Source: Wolbachia endosymbiont (group B) of Gerris lacustris (lineage in GTDB: Bacteria > Pseudomonadota > Alphaproteobacteria > Rickettsiales > Anaplasmataceae). From it: 64,000 bases of DNA. Each line of letters starts with the position of its first letter. Position 1 is the first letter of the stretch. Shown piece by piece: positions 1 to 8,607 of the stretch. The stretch covers positions 1,240,001 to 1,304,000 of the forward strand of contig NZ_OZ034761.1 in NCBI RefSeq assembly GCF_964028355.1, in the 5' to 3' direction. The notes beneath the pieces were generated by a model. It was given only the letters and a program-made list of their open reading frames with translations. It did no database searches and was not told the DNA's origin. Position numbers and translations under genes: made by a program.

Positions 1-1828
<1,828 letters not shown>

Positions 1829-1976
1829 ATTCAGTAGACAGATAGCTAATTTAATAATTGCAGTTTTAAATTATATTAATACCTATAGCATAGTAGTCAT
1901 TACATCGAATGTTTTCATCCTCATATCTTGCTTTAATACTATAATTAGTATTTAGTCTTAAAAATCGGAGAACATT

Positions 1977-2426
1977 ATGAGTAAATTGTCGGCATTAGAA
2001 AAAACACTATGGACGATTAATGATGATAGCAAAGTAGATTCATCTAGCATAATTGAAAAATTAAAAAGTGAGCTGCAGCAGCATCATGTTAATATGTACA
2101 ATGCATGGGAAGAAAGTGGATTTGATATAAATGCTAATTCATTTGATGGAAGTAACTTACTATGTTTAGCATCTGGAAGTGGCTGTGTAAAAGTAGTAGA
2201 GCTTCTTATAGAGAAAGAAGTAGATGTTAATGTACGAGATAATGAAGGAAAGACTCCTTTAGATTATGCTATTTCTAATGGAAGGGAAGAAGTAATAGAA
2301 ATTCTTACAGGAAAAATTCTTTTATCTGATGAAGGACTGACATCACAGATGTTATCAGAGCAAGAAGTAGAGATTGATTCACAAGATCAATATGACACTC
2401 CTCTTTCATATCCGCTTTTTTTCTGA
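1977..2426 (+). CDS. Short ankyrin-repeat protein
   Basis: This 149 aa protein has about two ankyrin repeats in its middle (roughly residues 45-115; GSNLLCLASGSGCVKVVELLIEKEVDV and then the NEGKTPLDYAISNGREEVIEIL type core). Ankyrin repeats bind proteins, and in Wolbachia such proteins are frequent candidate effectors, but no function can be assigned. A plausible Shine-Dalgarno (cggag) precedes the ATG. The ORF ends just after a run of seven T at 2416-2422. A one-base shift there would add a tail reading SDEYKEIPLESAAALI, so the present C-terminus may be a homopolymer frameshift. Confidence 0.75.
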   Translation: MSKLSALEKTLWTINDDSKVDSSSIIEKLKSELQQHHVNMYNAWEESGFDINANSFDGSNLLCLASGSGCVKVVELLIEKEVDVNVRDNEGKTPLDYAISNGREEVIEILTGKILLSDEGLTSQMLSEQEVEIDSQDQYDTPLSYPLFF

Positions 2427-2928
2427 CGAATATAAAGAAATTCCATTAGAAAGTGCAGCTGCATTGATTTAATTATGATAAGAAAAACTAATTTGTAGCC
2501 TAGTTACGCAGGCAGTTTTTCCACAATTGTCTGCATTTTCTGCTCTACAACTTATCTTTTTTTCGGCTTGTGCCATTTCTCACACTGTCTCTTGCTTTCT
2601 TGAACTCAGAAATTCAATAGCTACCAAAGCATTTGAGTAGTTTTTTTGCTAAGAATTAGGCATAGAACCCCCCATATTTATTAATAAAGAACAGAAAAAA
2701 TGTAACGCACATACGACAGAGATTAATCATATGTGTGCACCCATGCGCGCTGAAGAAGATACGCTACATTTTTCACTTAGTTTAATTGTTTGATAGAAAA
2801 GTCTGCAGACGAAGATAGATTTTGAGCTCTAAAAATACCTCTACTGTGATTATACTAAGGTTAGATGAATAGGCGAAGCAATTTTTTTATTAGTTTTTTA
2901 GCTGACAACCGATTTTACGTTCAACAAC
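2427..2928. other. Intergenic stretch containing a dispersed repeat
   Basis: No convincing gene is present here. About 2690-2850 holds a copy of a repeat that recurs, in opposite orientation, at about 41190-41340. The shared cores include gcgctgaagaagatacgcta and gtctgcagacgaagatagat with small differences. The rest (about 2480-2690) contains only short open frames. Confidence 0.55.
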
Positions 2929-2957
2929 TTGACATTTATTCAATACTACTGTATAAT
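2929..2957 (+). promoter_or_regulatory. Sigma-70 promoter of ssrA
   Basis: A consensus -35 box TTGACA (2929-2934) and a consensus -10 box TATAAT (2952-2957) are separated by 17 bp, just upstream of the tmRNA. This is the best sigma-70 promoter seen in the window, which fits a highly expressed stable RNA. The predicted start of transcription is near 2964. Confidence 0.85.
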
Positions 2958-2963
2958 AGAGAT

Positions 2964-3262
2964 GTACATTTTTTTGTACTATGGCAATAAAATTACCTTG
3001 TAATAGGTGTATTGGACCCGAGGGCAGTACTCGGCGCCTCCACCATATTTTCTGTTAATACGGGGGCGAGTAAGGATCGACATGCATAGTAAAGATGGTA
3101 GCTTTGCTCGGTTAGATACCACCGCTAAGAGTTCACAATTTAGATGCAAACGATAACTTTGCTGCTGAAGACAATGTTGCATTAGCTGCTTAATTTAGGC
3201 ACTATAACTTCATTGCTATAAGCACGGTTTAGGGAACGCCGGGTAACAGAAGTTCCCTCAAA
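2964..3262 (+). ncRNA. ssrA: tmRNA, circularly permuted two-piece form
   Basis: tmRNA rescues stalled ribosomes and tags nascent proteins for proteolysis. The gene has the permuted alphaproteobacterial order. The acceptor piece comes first and ends with encoded CCA at 3043-3045. A short intervening loop follows (3046-3061). The coding piece then starts with GGGGGCG at 3062-3068, which pairs with CGCCTCC just before the ACCA end to form a 7 bp acceptor stem. The tag frame runs 3146-3190 and encodes ANDNFAAEDNVALAA, followed by TAA. A terminal hairpin AGGGAAC/GTTCCCT (3231-3237/3252-3258) closes the coding piece. The exact ends are estimates. The gene lies immediately upstream of sspB. Confidence 0.93.
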
Positions 3263-3276
3263 CATGTAAGGGTTAT

Positions 3277-3705
3277 ATGGATAAAACAGATTATCAGAAG
3301 TCGCTTAGTTATGCTAAATTTCAAGTTATCAAAAAGGCTCTAGATACTATATTAGATAATGTTTTTATTCCTCACTTAGAGATACTGTTTTTTACGCGAT
3401 TTAATGGTATTGTCATACCAGCCTACTTGAAAGAATCATACCCTACTCAAATGCTTATTATATTACAGCATCAATTTTATGGTCTAAAAGTTCTTGAGGA
3501 TAAGTTTAGCGTCAGTTTGAGTTTTCGTGGAAAACAAGAACAAGTCACTGTACCGTTTTTTGCTATTAGTGAGTTTCATGATAAAATTTCAGGAGATACT
3601 TTAGTATTTAGCGTTGATTCTGATAAAGAATACGAAGATGAAGAATGTGCTGAAAAATCGTCAAATGGCAGTATCATATCTATAGATCAACTTTACGATA
3701 AGTAG
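3277..3705 (+). CDS. sspB: SspB-like ClpXP adaptor
   Basis: SspB delivers ssrA-tagged proteins to the ClpXP protease. The 142 aa protein matches the alphaproteobacterial SspB layout: an N-terminal helix (DYQKSLSYAKFQVIKKALD), a beta core with SYPTQMLIILQHQFYGLKV, then FSVSLSFRGKQEQVTVPFFAI, followed by an acidic flexible tail (DSDKEYEDEECAEKSS) and a short C-terminal segment that in the family docks on ClpX. The ATG is about 15 bp after the tmRNA hairpin, preceded by taaggg. The linkage of the tag RNA with the adaptor for that tag supports the call. It was recognised by pattern, not by alignment. Confidence 0.85.
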   Translation: MDKTDYQKSLSYAKFQVIKKALDTILDNVFIPHLEILFFTRFNGIVIPAYLKESYPTQMLIILQHQFYGLKVLEDKFSVSLSFRGKQEQVTVPFFAISEFHDKISGDTLVFSVDSDKEYEDEECAEKSSNGSIISIDQLYDK

Positions 3706-4200
3706 TTGCTTATGCAAGAGTTAAAATTTTTCTCTTTTTCTTGGACATAATTTTTTAGATTTTAAGAACTTTTCAAATTTTGTGAGGTTCTTATTTGAGT
3801 ATTTCTTCTACGTTTTTTAAAAAGAAGAAACTGCTTTGTATTTCAAACAATCTGTAAAATCTTCTTCTCCTTCTAAGTTGATCCTATTAACTCGTAATTC
3901 TAGATTTTAGATAAATTATTGAAAATCTTGACTTTTTTCACTAAGTTTGATCAAACGTATCTGTTCAGGAAAGTTGTAAGTTAAAAATGTGATATAAAAG
4001 AGATAAGAGGGAAAGATAACCCTACTCACTATAGGAATAGGGCTATCACGGGCGTGTGCGACCGAATGAAAGTTGGTATTACAACCGTAGCCATCAAGGT
4101 AAACTAGCCCCATCTCTCGATACGTTTGAATAGTTGCATGGGACATATGTATGCACCCGTTTACAATCTTAAATTAATTAAACTATCGAGGTTATTTATT
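3706..4200 (+). other. IS110 5' non-coding end, possible bridge-RNA region
   Basis: No protein gene is convincing here. From about 4005 to 4190 the sequence becomes less AT-rich and self-complementary. CCCTA (4020-4024) can pair with TAGGG (4038-4042), GGGCTA (4040-4045) with TAGCCC (4105-4110), and GTTG with CAAC around 4072-4084. It lies directly upstream of an IS110 transposase. IS110-group elements are known to express a structured guide (bridge) RNA from this position. That this copy does so is inference. The first part (3706-4000) shows nothing. Confidence 0.4.
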
Positions 4201-5145
4201 ATGATTACATCTTATCAAAATTTCATTGGCATTGATATCGGAAAATTTAAAAATGTTGCTGCAGCTTATAACCAAAGGAGCGCTATCAAGTTTGACAATG
4301 ATGCTACTGGTTGGCAACAGTTGTTTCAAAAATTTTCAGATATCCTACCTAATTCTCTAGTAACTTTAGAAAACACTGGAAAATATGAGCTTGGCTTAGC
4401 ACATTTTCTTGTTGATAAGAATGTTGCTGTACATCGAGCTAATACTCGTAAAGTAAAAAGTTTTATCATATCACATGGAACTTTAGCAAAGACAGATCAA
4501 TCAGATGCAAGAGCCCTTGCTCAATATGGTTTTGAACGCTATAGTGCTCTATCTCTATTTGTGCCTATGTCAAAAGAACAAACCGCCTTAGTTGCACTCT
4601 GTCAACGTCGTGATGACATTACACAAATGAGAACTCAAGAGAAATGTAGGCTTGCAGCACCTGAAAACGACTATATAAAGGAAAGTTGCCAAAAAACAAT
4701 AGACTTTTTTACCAGTCAGATAAATGAGTTCAACGATGCCATACAAAGAATTATTGATAAAAATCCAGAGTTACAAAAGCGTCAAAAGATCTTGAGAACA
4801 GTGCCAGGAATAGGTCTCAAGTTATCACAAGTTTTTGTGTGTCTAATGCCAGAACTTGGCCACCTAAACAAAAAAGAAGTTGCAAGTCTTGCTGGAGTTG
4901 CTCCACATCCAAAAGAAAGCGGTAAAACTATTGGTTACCGAAGGATAACAGGTGGTAGAAGCAATGTTCGTGCAAAGCTTTTCACAGCTGCTATGGCTGC
5001 TGCAAGATCTAAATCTGCACTTGGTGCTTTTTATTCTGATCTTATTGGTAGAGGTAAAAAGAAGATGGTAGCTATAACAGCTCTAATGCGAAAAATCATA
5101 GTAATTGCCAATGCAAGACTTAAAGAAGCAATTAATATGAAATAA
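4201..5145 (+). CDS. IS110-family transposase (DEDD), intact
   Basis: This serine/RuvC-type recombinase moves an IS110 element. Starting at the ATG at 4201 the protein has 314 aa. The N-terminal RuvC-like DEDD domain shows IGIDIGKFK (Asp12), LENTGKYE (Glu57) and TDQSDARAL (Asp99, Asp102). The C-terminal Transposase_20 domain shows VPGIGLKLSQ and SLAGVAPHPKESGKTIGYRRITGG. An upstream in-frame ATG at 4126 would add 25 residues that do not resemble the family, so 4201 is preferred. All catalytic residues are present and the frame is open, so it may be active. The ends of the element were not determined. Confidence 0.92.
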   Translation: MITSYQNFIGIDIGKFKNVAAAYNQRSAIKFDNDATGWQQLFQKFSDILPNSLVTLENTGKYELGLAHFLVDKNVAVHRANTRKVKSFIISHGTLAKTDQSDARALAQYGFERYSALSLFVPMSKEQTALVALCQRRDDITQMRTQEKCRLAAPENDYIKESCQKTIDFFTSQINEFNDAIQRIIDKNPELQKRQKILRTVPGIGLKLSQVFVCLMPELGHLNKKEVASLAGVAPHPKESGKTIGYRRITGGRSNVRAKLFTAAMAAARSKSALGAFYSDLIGRGKKKMVAITALMRKIIVIANARLKEAINMK

Positions 5146-5165
5146 AAAAATCTGTATAGAAAATA

Positions 5166-5216
5166 GGTTAACGAATATGTGCGTCTACACACATTTAAAG
5201 CACATATTCGTTAACC
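5166..5216. repeat. Perfect 17-bp inverted repeat downstream of IS110
   Basis: GGTTAACGAATATGTGC (5166-5182) and its exact complement (5200-5216) flank a 17-base loop. No T-tract follows, so a standard terminator is not clear. It sits 20 bp after the IS110 stop codon and may belong to the right end of that element or be an independent palindrome. Confidence 0.7.
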
Positions 5217-5725
5217 ATAAAATCTAAGCAGTGCTTGCTGTTTGATATAAATTTCTTTCTGTATAAACTAGGGTTTTTGTTGCCAAAATACATTTTTCAA
5301 TTGAATAAAAATACAAAATTATCAACAAATGAGACTAAATTCAAAAAATTTTAAAAAACATAGTTGATGGCTGATGTGCAAATATTGAAACCTGTGCCCT
5401 CTTTCTTGTCATCCCGGTGCTTGACACTGGATCCAACTAGGTTGGTAAGCACTTTACAACATTTTTTGCGTGAAAAGGCCAGATGCCAGCGTCAGCTACT
5501 CGGATGACATCCATTTAGGTGTCTTTTCTTGTCTATCTTATTTTGCCACTCTGCAGCGGATACTCATACGGTATACATATCTCAGTTACTTGTTTCCCTA
5601 TCAATAAATTTTTTATTCACTTGGAATCAAAGATTACAACATCTTATTAAATTTTAATAAAAATCCTTAAAGCTTTAATATCTTATGCTATACTCAATAT
5701 ATTATTAAAATATTAGCTAGCAGTA
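5217..5725. repeat. Dispersed palindromic repeat in gap before the C58 gene
   Basis: About 5408-5571 holds a Wolbachia-type dispersed repeat. It starts with gtcatcccggtgcttgaca and ends with tgtctatcttattttgccac. A diverged copy in opposite orientation lies at about 40969-41116, and its right-hand part recurs at 34549-34590 and 41622-41660. The remaining AT-rich sequence (5580-5725) probably contains the promoter of the next gene, but no box pair is convincing. Confidence 0.65.
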
Positions 5726-6928
5726 ATGTCAACATATATAAAAGAGTACGTCAACGATATTTGTGGATCGCAAATATCAAAAATTCATCTTCTCAAGGGA
5801 AATGAGGTCAGAGTCTTTTTTAAAAACGCTAATGGAAAGGCCTTTGATCGAACTTTTTCAAAAAGAGATATTGCAGAATTTTTAAACCAAACTATTGAAA
5901 TTGAAGACTTTGTTATCACGCAAGATATAGAGAATGGCATTACTTGTAATATAGAAGGAATTTATAAAGACAGCAAAGGGAAATATCACTACACAGAAAT
6001 AATATCATATGCTCAGGTAAAGTCCGCTTATGAAGAGTATACACAAAAATTTAAGAGGGAAGATGGAATCATATTCAAATTAAATCGACATATTTCCAAA
6101 GCCATAGGGAATATGCCAACATTGAGTGGATGGTATAGAAAAATTCTAGGCTTTAATCCTCAAAACGGATTATGTAACCCATTAAGTAACTTAATTGTTT
6201 CTATGAAGCTAGAAAGTAAAGAAGACTTTTTAAGCTTTTTTGATAGACTAAATTATGAAATAACTGAGCAAGATATTATAGATTACCTTAATGGAGAGAA
6301 AGACAAAGAACGGCAGTTACATTTGATACTGGTTCTATCAGAGTGCTTGCCTATTTTATGTCTTTATGATGCTAAAAAGAGTAAAAGTTTTGTTTTGTCT
6401 GACAACATCTTGCTAAATAAACAAAAATTTTCCTTTGACCCTAAGACAAAAAAACAAGCTTCCATTTCTCAAGAGCAACTTGAGCATGCATTAGATAATA
6501 CAGAATTAGAGCATTATATAGTGTTTAGCTGCCGCCGCCGTTATCATTATAAAGATGGAAAGCTCAATAAAGACGGGCATGCTGTGCTAATATATAAGGG
6601 AGAAAACAATAGATACATATTTTTTGACGCTAATATTGGAGTGGTTGGTTTTTGTTCTAAAACAGGCATTGCACAATTAGGACGAAATGATGTGCTTGAT
6701 TTGATGAACCTTGCCATCTCTTACTATTCAGTCAGTGGATATTTTAGAGAGCAAGTTCCGCATAGCTGTGACACATCAATTGTGCTTCGAGATGTAACAT
6801 TGGCACTGAAGGAAGTTGAAGAATTTTACAGTAAAGGGAATCCAAGGCAGCAAGTAGTGGACATTTCTGTTGATAAACGGGAACGTTCAAAAAAGTGTGT
6901 CAAACCGAAAAAAAAAGTAATAAATTGA
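5726..6928 (+). CDS. YopT-like (peptidase C58) cysteine protease, IS-altered C-terminus
   Basis: C58 proteases such as Yersinia YopT cleave membrane-bound Rho-family GTPases in host cells. The 400 aa protein shows all three signatures of the family: nucleophile Cys150 in NGLCNPLSNLIV, His285 in KDGHAVLIYKG and Asp301 in YIFFDANIG. The His-to-Asp spacing of 16 residues equals that of YopT (His258, Asp274), from memory. The N-terminal 130 residues have no recognised domain; no signal peptide or membrane span is evident. Codons after about residue 383 lie inside the left end of the IS256 element at 6879, so the last residues (KKCVKPKKK) are IS-derived. The natural tail appears to continue after the IS at 8217. 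It is a candidate secreted effector (inference). Confidence 0.8.
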   Translation: MSTYIKEYVNDICGSQISKIHLLKGNEVRVFFKNANGKAFDRTFSKRDIAEFLNQTIEIEDFVITQDIENGITCNIEGIYKDSKGKYHYTEIISYAQVKSAYEEYTQKFKREDGIIFKLNRHISKAIGNMPTLSGWYRKILGFNPQNGLCNPLSNLIVSMKLESKEDFLSFFDRLNYEITEQDIIDYLNGEKDKERQLHLILVLSECLPILCLYDAKKSKSFVLSDNILLNKQKFSFDPKTKKQASISQEQLEHALDNTELEHYIVFSCRRRYHYKDGKLNKDGHAVLIYKGENNRYIFFDANIGVVGFCSKTGIAQLGRNDVLDLMNLAISYYSVSGYFREQVPHSCDTSIVLRDVTLALKEVEEFYSKGNPRQQVVDISVDKRERSKKCVKPKKKVIN

Positions 6929-8216
6929 TATAAAAAATGGAGGTTTGATATGAGTCAAGCAAATAGAACTACTGGTTTGGTAGATTATAAAGAATTAGAA
7001 ACAAATATCCTGTCATCTATACGAGAAGGAAGACCATTGACAGGAAGAGATGGAGCATTAACACCGTTTATAAAAAGGTTGCTAGAGGCAAGTCTGGAAG
7101 GTGAAATAGAAAGCTACATGTCAGCTGAAAGTGAAGAAAATAACCGAAGAAATGGGAGAAACGCAAAAACTTTACGCACGAGTGCAGGCTCATTTGAGCT
7201 GCTAACACCAAGAGATAGGGAGGGAAGCTTTGAACCACAAATAGTCAAAAAAAGGCAAACAAGCCTACATCCAGAACTTGAAGCAAAGGTCTTAAGCACA
7301 TATGCCAGTGGCATGGGATACAGAGATATAGCTTCACATGTTGAGGAAATATATGACCACAAAATATCAGCAGCAGAGATATCTAGTATTACCGATAAAC
7401 TGCTACCAGTAATCAATGAATGGCGCAGCCGCCCACTGCAATCAGTGTATCCAATAGTATTTATGGATGGCATGTTTTTTAAGGTCAAGGAGGACGGACA
7501 TTGCATAAGTAAATGTATGTATAATATATTGGGCATAAATCAAAATGGCAGAAAAGAAGTATTAGGTTTTTATTTGGCTGAAAGTGAAGGAGCTAACTTC
7601 TGGTTGGGAGTACTAAATGACCTCAAAGAAAGAGGAGTAGAAGATATTCTAATTGCCTGTATTGATGGGCTAAAAAGCTTTCCTACCGCTATAAATAGTG
7701 TATTTCCTAAAGCAGAAGTACAGCTATGCATAGTGCATCAGATAAGGAATTCACTGAAGTATGTATCTAGCAAAGATGTAAAAGTTTTCATAAATGATTT
7801 GAAAAAAATATATCGTGCTTCAAGTAAAGAGATTGCTGAGAATTATTTGCTTGAGCTGGAAGAAAAATGGAGTGAAAAATATCCCTTGGTTACAAAATCA
7901 TGGCAAAACAATTGGGAAAATTTGTCTGGTTATTTTAAGTATTCTGGACCAGTTAGGAAGCTGATTTACACCACCAATCCAATTGAGGGATTGCATAGAC
8001 AAATTAGGAAATTTACTAAAACTAAGGGCTCATTTACTAATACAAATGCCTTGTACAAACAGGTATATTGTGCTATAAAAAAGGTAGAGCAAAAGTGGAC
8101 TACAGCTTTGCCTAATTGGTCATTAACTATGTCTCAGCTTGACATTTTCTTTCCCAACAGACTGAAAATTGAGTTGAACTAAAAATGCGGCTTGACACAG
8201 TTTATTTAACACTCCC
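6879..8216 (+). mobile_element. IS256-family insertion sequence, complete
   Basis: The element is bounded by imperfect terminal inverted repeats: gggaacgttcaaaaaagtgt at the left (from 6879) and, on the opposite strand, gggagtgttaaataaactgt at the right (to 8216). Both continue into gtcaa(a/g)ccg. TGATAA occurs on both outer sides (6871 and 8217), compatible with a slightly diverged 8-bp target duplication. It carries one transposase gene. A second, 5'-truncated copy lies at 26936-27949. Confidence 0.85.
6950..8182 (+). CDS. IS256/Mutator-type transposase, intact
   Basis: This DDE transposase of the IS256 group has 410 aa, a usual length. Catalytic residues fit Asp173 (VFMDGMFFK), Asp239 (ACIDGLKSF) and Glu346 (TTNPIEGLHRQIR). 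The C/HxxH-like segment CIVHQIRNSLKYV, typical of the family, follows the second Asp. A good Shine-Dalgarno (ggagg) precedes the ATG. Its C-terminal 320 residues are almost identical to the truncated copy at 26936 (one visible substitution, Ser to Ala in the segment PNWSLTMSQ), which indicates recent transposition or recombination. Confidence 0.95.
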   Translation: MSQANRTTGLVDYKELETNILSSIREGRPLTGRDGALTPFIKRLLEASLEGEIESYMSAESEENNRRNGRNAKTLRTSAGSFELLTPRDREGSFEPQIVKKRQTSLHPELEAKVLSTYASGMGYRDIASHVEEIYDHKISAAEISSITDKLLPVINEWRSRPLQSVYPIVFMDGMFFKVKEDGHCISKCMYNILGINQNGRKEVLGFYLAESEGANFWLGVLNDLKERGVEDILIACIDGLKSFPTAINSVFPKAEVQLCIVHQIRNSLKYVSSKDVKVFINDLKKIYRASSKEIAENYLLELEEKWSEKYPLVTKSWQNNWENLSGYFKYSGPVRKLIYTTNPIEGLHRQIRKFTKTKGSFTNTNALYKQVYCAIKKVEQKWTTALPNWSLTMSQLDIFFPNRLKIELN

Positions 8217-8328
8217 TGATAACAGACTAATCAGTTATTATTTACATCTGTTTCAGCATAAAAATTATTGTGGGGCTTGATTTTATACATATCACTACAC
8301 ATAATAGGTTTTAGTATAAATCAGTAAT

Positions 8329-8607
8329 ATGCACCCAATCATATACTTACTTAACCTGCTACTAGATTTCTACAGCTTCATTCTAATATGCTCAGTTGTT
8401 CTCGATTTGCTAATTAAATTTAATGTAGTTAACATGTATAATGAGATTGTAAGTAACATAATGCAAACTTTAAATCGACTCACCTATCCTCCACTAAGGG
8501 TTATCAGAAGGTATATACAACCGTTCAATGGATTAGATTTATCCGTAATGATATTGATAATAGCAATTCACTTTGTAAAATATACAATTACTTACTACTT
8601 TAAGTAG
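8329..8607 (+). CDS. YggT family membrane protein
   Basis: YggT proteins are small two-span membrane proteins of poorly known role. The 92 aa product has two hydrophobic segments (about residues 4-30 and 70-90) separated by the family core LNRLTYPPLRVIRRYIQPFNGLD. The stop codon is followed without a gap by the ATG of ftsK, so the two genes are probably co-transcribed and translationally coupled. The start is the first ATG in an open frame; the upstream 110 bases hold displaced codons of the C58 gene and nothing else recognised. Confidence 0.88.
   Translation: MHPIIYLLNLLLDFYSFILICSVVLDLLIKFNVVNMYNEIVSNIMQTLNRLTYPPLRVIRRYIQPFNGLDLSVMILIIAIHFVKYTITYYFK

Noticed and set aside
2979..3182. Minus-strand open frame of 67 codons
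   Set aside because: It lies fully across the tmRNA, whose structure and tag explain this sequence.
4126..4200. Extended N-terminus for the IS110 transposase
   Set aside because: The added residues do not resemble the family, whose N-terminus fits the ATG at 4201; the region is better explained as the structured leader.
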